NCBI RefSeq assembly: GCF_020921035.1
Contig: NC_063156.1
Span: 4,030,001-4,094,000, forward strand
Source of the DNA: Rhodamnia argentea
Taxonomy: Eukaryota; Streptophyta; Magnoliopsida; Myrtales; Myrtaceae
DNA: 64,000 nt
Reading direction: 5' to 3'
In this document: positions 13,015 to 24,233 of the stretch, piece after piece
Layout: every line of letters starts with the position of its first letter
How positions within the stretch are numbered: the first letter of the stretch is position 1
Notes under the pieces: model-generated
Told to the model about the DNA's origin: nothing
Databases searched by the model: none
What the model saw: the letters and a program-made list of their open reading frames with translations, nothing else
Position numbers and translations under genes: made by a program

Positions 13015-13625
13015 ACAGGAAAAATATATAAAAAAATCACAAACTTATTGCTTTGGTACTAATTCCATCCCAAGCCTTTCACATTGGTACCAATTGGGTT
13101 CATTCAGCTGATGGCTGGAAATCTCTGACTTGGACATTGGTTGTCCTACGTAACATGGCCGGCGTTGACATTGTTAATTTTTCATTTTTTTTCCTTTTCT
13201 TTTTCACCTTTTGTTTTGGCCGACGAGGGTCGTGACCCTCGCCGGATCTAGGCAAGGGCCACCTCATTGGCCGTGAAGGTCCTTGCTCAATGGCCATTGA
13301 GGGTTGCCGGAGACCTTCGGCCAAAATGAAATGAAAACATAAAAGAAAGAAAAAATAACAAAATAATCAAAAAAAGAAAAGAAAAAAGGAAAATTATTTG
13401 AATATCATCAAATCATATTGAAAAATATCCACATCAGTATTGCACGACCACGCTATGTAGGATAATCGGCATCCACGTCAAGACAAACTAAATTGGCCGG
13501 ATTGACTCAATTGATACCAATGTGAAAACATTTAGAACTAAATTGATCAAATTGATAAGTTTAGAACTGAATCGGTATATGTGAAATAGGTTTAGGACAT
13601 TTCTGGTACTTTTTCTAATGAACAA
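13015..13625. repeat. Inverted-repeat element, TCCTAAACC family, with GC-rich centre
   Basis: Begins GGAAAAATATATAAAAAAATC and ends GGACATTTCTGGTACTTTTTC, its inverted counterpart. The inner flanks carry the pair ACATGGCCGGCGTTGACATTG and CACGCTATGTAGGATAATCGGC. The centre (about 13210-13325) is GC-rich: GACGAGGGTCGTGACCCTCG and CTAGGCAAGGGCC. It is non-coding; frames across it are low-complexity. Confidence 0.75.
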
Positions 13626-14461
13626 CCAGTGACCGCGATCGCAATTGATGGCTATCGGTGGCGATGGTGTTGGCAACCAATGATGGCATTGGCGGCCGGC
13701 GGTGCCGACTTTTTGTGACCAACGACCAACAGAGGTGGATAATGGAGTTGTGTTTTTTATAGTTTTGTGGTGATAGAAATGTGAAAATACAATTGCAGTA
13801 CTAACTAAAGCTAAGTAAATAAATAGACGCAGATGGCATGAAATTTTTTTGCTGATCATAATTATAGCCGACACATGATGTAAAATATGTCTATTAAATG
13901 AGGTTCTTAGTAAACTTGTTCAGAACATGTTTGTACTTTTCAATCTGACGAAACGCTTGTCAATTGTGAACAAGCGATGTCGGTATTTCCCTATTTGATA
14001 AATGCCGTTTAATCTTCAACGAAAGTGTCATTGTTTCAAATCCCATACTAGGTAAACCGGGAACTGGGACGTGTTATCGAACGGTGTCGATATCGTCGGT
14101 ACTCGAAGCCTTCGAAGAACAAAATGAATTGGATTCCGCTTTGATGGTAAGTGAAGCAATCTTTGCAATAAACTATGGAAAGCTAGCTCAGGATATGGAT
14201 CTGTTCTCTGCAATTAGAAACCTTGGAATTATGCTTAGGCAGGATAGAAAGAGAAAATCTAGGGCTCCCAAGACAAGATAAATTGGTGCTGATTATTAGC
14301 AGGCAACGATGGAAAACGTAATAATAGCAGACGGGGAATTGAGAACCAGGAGGGAAAACGTGGGACGACTTTCTCCCACCAGCTCAATTCTTGATAGGAT
14401 TTACCTTAAAATTGGCTAAAAGCCGTTAACGGAATTCTTGAGCTTTCCATTAGAATTTTTG

Positions 14462-14468
14462 TATAAAT
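14462..14468 (+). promoter_or_regulatory. Probable TATA box of polygalacturonase 2
   Basis: TATAAAT followed by GGCTCGAACG, 105 bases upstream of the ATG at 14573. The same TATAAATGGCTCGAACG is kept at the corresponding place before PG3. Confidence 0.65.
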
Positions 14469-14572
14469 GGCTCGAACGCCAAGGGGGAAAAACAACCAAA
14501 ACAGCTTCCTTCTTGGGAGATACGGCAAGGGCCTGGGAGGGAGACAAGAATCCTCATAGTAGAAGGGGAAGG

Positions 14573-16248
14573 ATGGCAATCCGGTCGTACGTTGGTGCAC
14601 TTCTGCTGTTGTTGTCCTTTTCTTCTACTATCAACGCCGAGGTCTTTCACATCGGGAATTATGGCGCAAAGGGTGATGGCACATCAGACATAAGCCGGGT
14701 GAATATTTTGATTAAATTGCTCTAAATTATTTTCTCCCTTAATTTCTCCTACCAATTTAGTATCTATTGCGATTTTTGAAGGCCTTGCTGAGTGCATGGA
14801 AGGACGCATGCGCATCGAATACTTCTGCTAAAGTGTTGATCCCGGGAGGAACGTTTGCACTGTCGGAGGTGGTCCTAGAAGGCCCCTGCAAGGCCCCCAT
14901 GGAATTCCAGCTCCAAGGCACGTTGCGGGCCCCAGCAGACCCGTCCCGCTTCAAGACCGACGGCTGGGTCGTGTTCCAGCACATCGACGGCCTCATCGTG
15001 TCGGGCGGTGGGACCTTTGACGGCCAGGGCAAGATCGCCTGGGAGCAGAACAACTGCAACGGGGACACAAATTGCCGAACTCTCCCCTTCGTAAGCGCCC
15101 GTCGACATTACTTGTTGCTATATAGGTTTCGAATCGCTTGGTCGTTATTATAATGGGTAGGCCATGGGGTATATCTGAACTTGGCCGATGTGATTAACCG
15201 AGTTTTGAACATGGAGGGAAATTGCTAACATCCGTCGGATTTCGACAGAATTTGAGGCTCAACTTCGTCGACAATGCTCTAATCCATGACGTAACGACGC
15301 TCGACAGCAAGCAGTTCCACGTAAACGTCTTGGGCTGCAAGAACGTGACGTTCCGACATTTCACCGTGACAGCGCCAGGCGACAGCCTCAACACGGACGG
15401 GATCCACATTGGACGGTCGGCTGGGATCAGCATTATTGACAGCAACATCAAGACCGGGGATGACTGCGTCTCCGTCGGCGATGGGAGCCAGCAGATCTTT
15501 GTCACGGGGGTGAACTGTGGTCCAGGCCACGGCATCAGCGTCGGCAGCCTCGGGAAGTGGAAGAACGAAGAGCCTGTGGTGGGTGTCTTTGTCAAGAATT
15601 GCACCATCACCGGCGCGACCAATGGCGTGAGGATCAAGACATGGCCCGCATCGCCGGCTGGCGTGGCCTCGGACATGCACTTTGAGGACATCCAGATGAA
15701 CGATGTCGCCAACCCCGTGCTCATAGACCAGGGATACTGCCCATGGAACCAATGCCAAGCACAGGTACATACATGAACACGAGAATTAGAATAGGTCATG
15801 CACATTATATGAATGCGTTCATTCATAGAACAAAGTAATAATTAGAAAGGAAATGCATAAAGACCCGTTTGCTAAAAGAGACCAATTTGTCGGGGGGAAA
15901 AAAGGAAACCAATCTAATTTCGAATGAACTTTAAACACTAATCGAATGGCGCAGTCCATAAAACATGTCCATATGGGCTCTGATCGGTGTGTTATTCGAT
16001 TTGTTCAGGTTCCTTCCCTTGTTAAGATCAGCAAAGTCAGCTTCAAGAGAATCAAGGGAACCTCGGCGTCCCAGGTCGCGGTGAAGATTGCCTGCAGCAA
16101 ACTCGTGCCGTGCGATAACGTCGAGATCACAGACATTGACCTCGCGTACCATGGCCCCGAGGGCCCCGCTGTGTCGGAGTGCTTGAACGTCCGGCCTTTG
16201 ATCTCCGGCAGGCAATACCCTCCGGCTTGTGCCAAGGTTGTAAGCTAA
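14573..16248 (+). CDS. Exopolygalacturonase-like, GH28 (array gene 2)
   Basis: Secreted pectin-degrading GH28 enzyme, 396 aa. Exons 14573-14698, 14782-15090, 15249-15764 and 16009-16248, all phase 0; exon 3 and exon 4 have exactly the lengths of PG1 and PG3 (516 and 240 bases). Signal peptide is residues 1-22, ending SSTINA. Catalytic motifs: NTDGIH (Asp195), GDDCVS (Asp216/217), GHGISVGSLG (His239) and RIKTW (Arg273, Lys275). The gene is intact. It sits in the left unit of a tandem segmental duplication and is much closer to PG3 than to PG1, in both exons and introns. The start ATG is favoured because an in-frame upstream extension has no signal sequence and lies in the leader. Confidence 0.93.
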
Positions 16249-16378
16249 AAAATTTGCTCTTTCTCGGTGAAGATCGATCGATGCGGACATTCCTTTAAAA
16301 AGGATGTGAAAAGGTTGAGCTTTAATTGGATTTTTGAGCGGAACGTTTTGTATTTTGTGTTCTTTTTGTATTCTTGAG

Positions 16379-16432
16379 TTTTGAAGGCGAGGTCCGGCAA
16401 GCCCAACCCTCGCCCAGGCAAGGCCAACTATT
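16379..16432. repeat. GC-rich cassette fragment downstream of PG2
   Basis: GGCGAGGTCCGGCAAGCCC and CCCTCGCCCAGGCAAGGCC are embedded in AT-rich DNA 130 bases after the PG2 stop. The wording matches the GC-rich centres of the inverted-repeat elements (for example about 28225-28340 and 34620-34760). It is absent from the corresponding place after PG3. Confidence 0.55.
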
Positions 16433-16699
16433 TAAAAGTACAAAATGAGTATCCCAGTTTTGGAACTTTGACCTTTATGTTATTTAAATATTTTACTATA
16501 ATATTTAGTTGTCTTTTAAGTTTATAATTAGTTCTATTGATATGTTGATCAAATATTCTAGTATTTACATAGCTAATTTATATTTCCTTTAATTGTTTTT
16601 TTTTTTGTAGAAATCAAAAGTAAAAGAGAGATTTCCTTAAGAAAAAAGTGATGAGAATATTAAGAACATGGAAAAAACTAAAGCAAACCACATTTTTGG

Positions 16700-18180
16700 A
16701 CAATTGGAGGCAGTACAGCCAAACCCTTCGCACTTGAAATACTTGACGGAGTTAGGATGATTGGAACTTGATGCTCCATCTTTCCTAGGAAACGACTTTG
16801 AAGCAGCCGCCCTAGTTTTAGGAACAAAGGCTCTCCCGCATTTGGAATAGCTTTCTTGGTTTCGGTACCGAAAGTTACTACCTCAAGTTTCTTTTTAAGT
16901 TGTCATTCCACCTTAAGAGCAAGTTGACAAACATCATTTTAAGTCCAATAATATCGAAGTTGGACAATGTTACCGATTTTCGATCGAAGTCCAACAAGGT
17001 AGCAGGCAACAATTTGTTCCTCATGATTGGAAACATCACAAAGCATCATGATTGGTCAAATTTTTCCATATATTCTTCCACAAAAAGCTCCTTTTATTTG
17101 AAATTGTGAAACTGGAGGCAGGTATTATCACGGTAGTTTATCGGTGAGAACTTCTTCTTCAATTCTTTCTTCATTTTCTCCCAAGTCGCGATACGGCCTT
17201 TTCCTTCTAGAGCTTTTTGCTTCTACCAAAAATTCTTTGTAGTCAATTATTCCTTTTACGCATGTTTTTTGGGCTTGATAGTAACTAATTTCACTTTTCG
17301 ATAATCAGTAGTAAAAAACTCTTATACGATGTGTAGCCAATCCATAAATTCTTTTGTTTGCATTTTCCCTTCAGATTCAGGGATATCAACCTTCACAAAG
17401 GAATCCTACTAAAATTAATGACACCTTCGATAGTGATGCTGAGGGAGTCCTTCCTCACTCGAAGCATGACTTCGAGTACAAGTGAAGGGGTTGACATCCT
17501 CTTTGTAAGAGAGAGCAGCTTCTGGATCATGATGCAAATCATCACATTCCAGAAACTCAAAGCACTAGACACGCTTCTGAGTTGCTGCACTTTGTCTCCT
17601 TAAAACATCGACCTCTACATCTCGTAGGTGTCGTTCTTGAGCTATGGAAGACTCAATGTTTGGCCTACGTCAATGACGACCAACCATTGAACATTTGCTT
17701 TTATACCAACTTGACGCTAGGAGAGAATGTAAAGAAGTAGGAGGTAACACAAATAAAAACCTACATGGATAATTCGCTCATCACCCCGAAAGGGATAAGT
17801 GTAGAATAAGAAATCCTTCTTGCTCTTATGCCACTGGCTCAATTAATTTATGAATTCAATAAAGTTTGAATATTAATTCATCTTAGCATGGTTGTATAGA
17901 TGAGCATGGAACAACCCTCCAAGCTTGAGTCACTACTGCATTTGAAGACGTAGGAACTAGGAAAGTAATTAAGTCCTAACAATTAGAAAATACATCAAAA
18001 ACTTAGAGACTCGAACTTTTGACTCTTTGAGAACTACTACACACTTAAAACTCATTAAACTTAGACTCAAATTTATTCATCCTCATGGGGAGTTGAATAG
18101 ATACCTTGGTCAATGAACATTAAAGGAAATCAACAAGAACAACTCTTGTTTTTTTTTTTGTTCAAAATAGCTCCGATTGA
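16700..18180 (-). mobile_element. Ty3/gypsy fragment: 5' LTR, PBS and decayed gag
   Basis: Read on the minus strand. An LTR-like segment (about 18180 to 17712) ends CTAGCGTCAAG. It is followed by TTGGTATAAAAGC (about 17700), close to the usual TTGGTATCAGAGC primer-binding site. Downstream come gag-like pieces: VDIPESEGKMQTKEFMDWLH, then RKVKLVTIKPKKHA, ATWEKMKKELKKKF, NYRDNTCLQFHNFK and VEEYMEKFDQ. These are typical of plant gypsy gag, broken by stops and shifts. The element is truncated; no protease, RT or integrase follows. It is absent from the matching position of unit A. Confidence 0.72.
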
Positions 18181-18299
18181 TGGGTAGTTGATTAGTAACT
18201 TTGGAATCGACAACAAGGTTGTAAATCGACAACTAGGAAGCAGATCGAAAATCATCAAATTGACAACTCTCTTGCATGAACGAGCTCTTCAAAAAGTTA

Positions 18300-18630
18300 T
18301 GGATGCTCCGGCATCACTCACCAACCTCAAATGAGGCCTCGAAGGCCTTCATCCAGTGGCTAGGGAGGGTCGCTGAAGACCTTTGCCGGCCAAAATGAAT
18401 GGAAAACATAAAAGAAATAAAAAATAATAAAAATTTAAAATATTATTAAAAATGGTCGCGTCGGTGCCAATCGCTCCATGTAAGACAACCGGCATCCGTG
18501 TCGGCAATTTTTTTTGTCTAAATTGACCAAATGGACTCAATTGATGCCAAGGCGAAAATGGTCTAGATGAAAGGTTTATGTTTGAATTGGTACCAACACA
18601 ATGAGTTTAGAACTTTTTTGGTACTTTTCA
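18300..18630. repeat. Partial inverted-repeat element (unit B copy of 13015-13625)
   Basis: Corresponds to the right half of the element in unit A: GCCGGCCAAAATGAATGG, then an AT-rich arm, then GTCGGTGCCAATCGCTCC and ending GAACTTTTTTGGTAC. The left half is missing or replaced by gypsy sequence. Confidence 0.65.
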
Positions 18631-18988
18631 CGGTGAATAACTATTGACCGCGATTGCAATTGATGGCTACGGGTGGTGATGATGTTGGCAACCAGCGATG
18701 GCATTAGCGTCCACTACTAGCGACCAACGACCTACGGAGGCAGTCAATGGAGTTGTGCTTTTGATAATTTTGTGAAAATGGAGTTACAAGACTAGTTAAG
18801 ACTCCGTTCGTTTCGCGAATGAGGTGTTTATGGACAATAACAATATTCTTCAATGTTTGGATGAAACCTCAAAACGACTTGAAAAATATTTTTCGTTGTT
18901 CGATATGAAAAATCGGATTTGATTTTCCTTCACGCACTCATTTCAATAAATTATATTTTTATTATATATTTTTACTATTTTTTATTTT

Positions 18989-19293
18989 TTAATTATAATT
19001 TTTTATCGTAGATTCTCTGAACACGAAATCCCTGTTGTAGATAATATGTTTAGTATAAGATTTCCATAGCTTATACCCTTTAATACCATCCTTGTACCCA
19101 ATTAAGATGCACTTCTCCGACTTGCTCTCAAGCTTATTTTTCTTTTCTTTTGGCACATATACATACGCTTCGCAGCCAAACACTCTAACATGGGATATGT
19201 CTAGCTTCTTTCCGAACAATGCCTCAAATGGTGTATGATCTTTCAAAATTGACGTGGGAGACCTGTTCTTTCAATAACACGCAGTAGCTACTG
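18989..19293 (-). pseudogene. Ty1/copia integrase C-terminal fragment
   Basis: Minus-strand frame contains NRSPTSILKDHTPFEALFGK, SHVRVFGCEAYVYVP, CILIGYKDGIKGYKLW and IIYNRDFVFRE. These belong to the linker between integrase and reverse transcriptase of copia polyproteins. A TGA lies just before KNRSPTS. Nothing of the rest of the polyprotein is present, so it is a relic inside the TAA-flanked element. Confidence 0.8.
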
Positions 19294-21422
19294 CCCCCGA
19301 TGACCCCTAACTCAACGTCATCGAGCCACCGCCGACCGCCCGAAACCCCACCTTGCTCGTTGCCAACCCCGCGAGCCGCGAGATCTCACGATCTCCACCT
19401 CACCTTTCGGTCCGTCGGCCCTAGCCATGTTGTCTTCACTCGCCATCCCTCGTCCTCGCCTCACCACGCCGTTGCCGACCCTCCGCCATGAGCTCGTCAC
19501 TCGACCCGACCCCCCCAAGCGCCGCGGCCCCACCCCCGAGTCCCACGAACCTAGTGAGAGACCCTTTCCTCCTCTGCTCACTCGAAGCCCTCAGCCACCT
19601 CTATCATGCCACCGTGCCTCAACCACCGCAAACCTAGCCGCCGTGTCGTGTGGCTCTGCCGTCCCGAGGCCGACCTGAGCCGTGTTGAGACCCGAGCTGA
19701 AACCCTCAAACCCCACGATCCAAGCCCGTGTAATCGGAACCCGTCGGGCACTATGGACTCGAACCGACCCTCATAGTCGTCGTGAACTGTTCGAGCCCAT
19801 GCATTGTCGTGGTCGTCGCCGACGCGCCCGAGTCGTCGTCGAACGTCAATTAGTTGTGAGTTAACTCTTAACTCTCAATTAGGATGCTAATTGCGTTTGA
19901 GAATAGCTAATTAGAGTAATTAGTTAGTATGGTGTTTAGGTAGATTAATTGTGACCGGTTTAGTTAGAAATTTGATTTAGGCTAAATGGCCACAATTAAT
20001 TAAGTTAGTACAATTAGCTAGGGTGTTCGTGGCTAGTTGAAATTAGACTGGAGTGATCAATTAATTGATTGTTTGCATGTTTGCCGCTGCTTGATCGCGA
20101 GTGAGCGATAGGCTAGAGCCGAGTGTACATTTCGTAGTCCGATTAGATTGGGATTAATATTTACCGTCGGGATAATTATATATGCTTATTACAAGTAATT
20201 TATCGTGGTCCGGATGCTTTGCATTGACCGTTGGGTGTTATGCATGAGATTTATGGGTGTCGGTCACCCCGTGTTAGATGCAAAGTTTTGTGGATAATAC
20301 TGTGCATTCATGTGACCACGTGTGGAATCAAATGACATGTTTCAACATGAAAATGGCCTTGGGCCGAGTCTTTGAGCATGTCTGCATGAGCATCCAGCTA
20401 AAAGTAAAGATGAAAGCTAATTGGTTGTCGGATGTGCACGAGTGGTCATATGATGAGATTAAACTGTGCCGGTCGTATGGGATCCCGACAAGTTCGTACC
20501 GTGCCAATCGTACGAAACCACACGACTTATCGGATGCACTTAAATTTGTGCCTGTGCCGGTCGTACGGATCACAAGGATTGTCGGATGCCGTTTGCGGCT
20601 TGTGATGGACCAACACTCCTTTTGGAATGCCTGTCTACTATGCCGTGCCGGTCGCACTGGATACATAACTTTCGGTTACCATCGTCGGAAGTAAGGGAAG
20701 ATGCCTGGTTCTGCCAGTAGATATTACTAGTCGTAGTGTTGGGGTCACACTAGTCGTGTGTGCCAACCACGCCAGTCGTGTGTGTCACCCGTTAATACAT
20801 AGACTTCATGTGGTGTCTTACGGATGTAAGTTAATGTGATGCATTGCCAGTTGATTGTTGTTGTGATTGTTGGATTGAGTCGAGCATTGCATTATATATG
20901 GCTGAAGGCCGGTAAGCTTGCATGTGATTAATGTATATATTATATTTCTGTAATTGGTTGGTAGCATGCTCTGAGCGAATCAACGCCCTAACTGGGTTTA
21001 GGCGTTCACTCACCGAGATTCATATCTCACTCTGTTGTTATTAATCCTTTTTCGGGCCCTTAGTTGTGAAGAACTAAAGTGGACGTGAATCTTATTGGAG
21101 TAGTTTGGGGAGTAACGTGGACCTCGACCTGGTATTTTGAGGGTGGTAGGAAGTAGCCCTTAAGTGGGGCCTGTGTGTATAAATATACTTTCCAGGGTTA
21201 GCGAATAGCCATAATTGAAATAGACTTTTATTGATGTGATTGTTGTGATGTTCTACTTTGCTATTGCTACTGTTTAAACTGTTGTTTGGGAGTTTTACGT
21301 TTCCGCGTGTGCTTAATAAGAAGATAAAATAAATGGGTCGATGACGTGCCCGGGACGTCGTCCTTATTGACCTGAAGCGTATTGGTAGGGATATTCTGCA
21401 CCCGAGGATTGGGGTGTGACAA
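19294..21422. other. LTR-like segment (possible solo or truncated gypsy LTR)
   Basis: GC-rich, then AT-rich sequence with no convincing protein. It ends GAGGATTGGGGTGTGACA, a common right end of plant gypsy LTRs, and the part after 20000 has the composition of such LTRs. I could not find matching target duplications or a clear left end, so the call is tentative. Small Pro/Arg/Ser-rich frames at about 19300-19860 look like composition effects. Confidence 0.35.
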
Positions 21423-21608
21423 AAACTCAATATCCGCCAAAAGCAACAATTTCTAATATGAGCAATAGAAACTACAATCTTCTCGGAAGCATGTTTTTTT
21501 TTCCATAAGAGGAAAATGTTTTTCTTGACTCGATTATTTCTATGAATCGAACGCCAAAATCCATAAAACTTTTTTTCAAAAGTTATTTTCCATGAAACAA
21601 ATGGAGCC

Positions 21609-22460
21609 TAAAGCTAATTAAATAAGTAGACGCAAATGTGATGAAATTTTGTTGCCAATTATAATTACAGCCGCCATATGATTTAGAATATGTCAATTAA
21701 ATGAGGTTTTTATCTAACTTGTTCAGAACATGTTTGTATTTTCCGATGTTGTCAATTGTGAACAACGTTGCGCCCGGACGGGCTAGTCATTCGGTTTCTG
21801 AGAAAGAACTTTGCGATTCATAGTCGTCGCTTGCTCTTCTGCCAAACAACGGATGCTCATGCAAGCATTTTCCTTTTCTTGGAAACTAGTCTGTTTTTTC
21901 TGTTCTTGCAGTTCATGGAGAATGAAGTCAGTTTTCCTGTCTTTTACTTGGAAACAGTCTTCGGTTTACAGACAAAATGGGTTTCCGGTGTTATTTCCAT
22001 TTCGAAATAAGAATGAAAAATGAGAGAATCATATATCAAGCGATTCCAGTATTTCCCTATTTGGTCACCTAATAAATGCCGTCAAAGAGTCATCAGTTGA
22101 AAACGCGTCATCGAAGGGTATTGTTACGGTCGATGCTCGAAGCCTTCTAAGAGCCAAGCGAAACAAAATGACGAATCGCATTCTGCTTTGATAGTAAGTG
22201 AAGCAATCTTTGTAGTGAACTTTGGAAAGCTAGGTTAGAATATGCTTAGGCAGGATAGAAAGAGAAAATCTAGGCCCCCCAAGAAATGGGGTTTGAAGAT
22301 TAGCAGACAACTATGGAAACCCTAATAATAGCAGATGGGGAGTTAACTCGATAAGAACCAGGTGGGAAAACGTGGGACTTCCTCCCTCCAGCTCAATTCT
22401 TGATAGCTTTCGCCTTAATATTGGCTAGAAGCTGTTAACGTCGTTCTTGATCTTTCTCCT
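21609..22460 (+). other. PG3 upstream region, paralogous to the PG2 upstream region
   Basis: Aligns in order with 13806-14455 upstream of PG2 (for example TTCAGAACATGTTTGTA, GTCAATTGTGAACAA, CAGGATAGAAAGAGAAAATC and CCAGCTCAATTCTTGATAG). A short frame of 65 aa at 14084-14281 is broken in this copy, so the similarity reflects duplicated promoter DNA rather than a gene. Confidence 0.65.
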
Positions 22461-22469
22461 AGACTTTTG

Positions 22470-22476
22470 TATAAAT
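22470..22476 (+). promoter_or_regulatory. Probable TATA box of polygalacturonase 3
   Basis: TATAAAT, 109 bases upstream of the ATG at 22585; identical core and following GGCTCGAACG as in PG2. Confidence 0.65.
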
Positions 22477-22584
22477 GGCTCGAACGACGGGGGAAAGAAG
22501 AACCAAACAGCTTCATCTTTCTTCTTGGAAGATCCCGCAAGCGCCGAGGAGGGAGACAAGAATCATCGTAGTAGAAGGAGAAGG

Positions 22585-24233
22585 ATGGCAATCCAGTCGT
22601 ACGTTGGTGCATTTCTGCTGTTGTTGTCGTTTTCTTCTACCATCAACGCCCAGGTCTTTCACATCGGGAAATATGGTGTAAAGGGTGATGGAAGAGCAGA
22701 CATAAGCCAGGTGAAAAATATTATTTCATGATTAATTTCTTTGAATTATTTTGTTTCCTGAAATTCTCCCACTAAATTTTAGTATCTTTTACGATATTTG
22801 AAGGCATTGCTGAGGGCATGGAAAGAGGCGTGCGCATCGACTACTGCTGCTAAATTGTTGATCCCGAAAGGGACGTATGCATTGTCGGAGACGGTCCTAG
22901 AAGGCCCCTGCAAGGCCCCTGTGGAATTCCAGCTCCAAGGCACATTGCGGGCCCCGGCGGACCCGTTCCGCTTCAAGACCGTAAGTTGGGTCACGTTCCA
23001 GAACATCGACCGCCTCACCGTGTCAGGCGGTGGGACATTCGACGGCCAGGGAAAAATCGCCTGGGCGCAGAACGACTGCAATTTGAACAAAAATTGCCGT
23101 ACTCTCCCCATTGTAAGCGCCCGTCGACATTATTCATTTGTATATTGGTTTTGAATCCTTGGTCGTTATTCTAATGGACACGCCGGTGGGGTGTGCCCAA
23201 ACCTAGACAACGTGATCAACCGAGTTTCAAAACATTGAGGGAAATTGCTAACATCTGTTGAATTTCGACAGAATTTGAGGTTCAACTTTGTCAGCAATGC
23301 CCTAATCCATGACGTAACGACGCTCGACAGCAAGCAGTTTCACGTAAACGTCTTGGGCTGCAAGAACGTGACGTTCCAACGTTTCACCGTGACGGCGCCG
23401 GGCGACAGCGTAAACACGGACGGGATCCACATTGGACGGTCGGTCGGGGTCAAAATTATTGACAGCAACATCAGGACCGGGGATGACTGCGTCTCCATTG
23501 GCGACGGGAGCCAGCAGATCTTTGTCACGAGGGTGAACTGCGGTCCGGGCCATGGCATCAGTGTCGGCAGCCTCGGGAAGTACAAGAACGAAGAGCCCGT
23601 GGTGGGTATCTTTGTCAGGAATTGCACCATCATCGGCGGGACCAATGGCGTGAGGATCAAGACATGGCCTGCATCGCCGGTCGGCGTGGCCTCGGACATG
23701 CACTTCGAGGACATCCGCATGGTCGATGTCGCCAACCCCGTGCTCATAGACCAGGGATACTGCCCATGGAACCAATGCCAAGCACAGGTACATACATGAA
23801 CATGAAAATTAGACCAAAGTAATAATTATAAACAAAATGCATATAGACTCGCCTGCTAAAAGAAACCAATTTCCCGAAAAAAGAAAACCAATTTAATTTC
23901 GAACCAACTTTAAACGCTAATCAAATGTCGCAGTCGATAAAACATATATATATATATATCGGTCCTAATTGGTATGTTATTCAATTTGTTCAGATCCCTT
24001 CTCTTGTTAAGATCAACAAAGTCAGCTTCAAGAGAATCTGGGGAACCTCGGCGTCCCAGGTCGCGGTGAAGATTGCTTGCAGCAAGCGCGTGCCGTGTGA
24101 CAACATCGAGATCGCGGACATCAACCTCGCGTACCGTGGCCCTGAGGGCCCTGCGTTGTCGGAGTGCTCGAACGTCCGACCTTTGATCACCGGCAGGCAA
24201 TTCCCTCCGGCTTGTGCCAAGATTGCGAGTTAA
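22585..24233 (+). CDS. Exopolygalacturonase-like, GH28 (array gene 3)
   Basis: Secreted GH28 pectinase, 396 aa, the close tandem paralogue of PG2. Exons 22585-22710, 22804-23112, 23272-23787 and 23994-24233, phase 0, with the same lengths as PG2. Signal peptide is residues 1-22. Motifs: NTDGIH (Asp195), GDDCVS (Asp216/217), GHGISVGSLG (His239) and RIKTW (Arg273, Lys275), all intact. Oddity: exon 2 carries a perfect donor-like GTAAGT at 22981-22986, where PG2 has GACGGC; it changes Asp-Gly to Val-Ser at residues 102-103 in an otherwise conserved stretch. Intron 3 contains a short TA microsatellite (about 23944-23959). Confidence 0.92.

Larger units (their letters stand above)
12540..16435 (+). 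repeat. Segmental duplication unit A (contains PG2)
   Basis: Left copy of a tandem duplication carrying one polygalacturonase gene. Collinear blocks shared with unit B: 12540-12835 with 16435-16700; 13180-13870 with 18330-18797 plus 21609-21690; promoter and leader 13860-14570 with 21680-22584; the whole gene; and the 3' flank 16249-16370 with 24234-24355. Confidence 0.8.
18800..21608. mobile_element. 2.8-kb TAA-flanked TIR element (Harbinger/Tourist type) with captured retrotransposon parts
   Basis: Ends GACTCCGTTCGTTTCGCGA at the left and CATGAAACAAATGGAGCC at the right are inverted repeats. TAA lies on both sides (18797-18799 and 21609-21611). Unit A keeps the empty site with a single TAA (ACTAACTAAAGCTAAG at about 13800), which shows that this is an insertion. 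A 3-bp TAA/TTA duplication is the PIF/Harbinger signature. No transposase was recognised, so it appears non-autonomous. The interior holds a reversed copia fragment and an LTR-like segment. Confidence 0.7.

Noticed and set aside
14084-14281. A 65-aa frame upstream of PG2
   Set aside because: The paralogous sequence before PG3 is broken, so it is duplicated promoter DNA without coding constraint.
19300-19864. Pro/Ser/Arg-rich frames as a gene
   Set aside because: Composition effect in a GC-rich LTR-like block; no domain, and frames are open on both strands.
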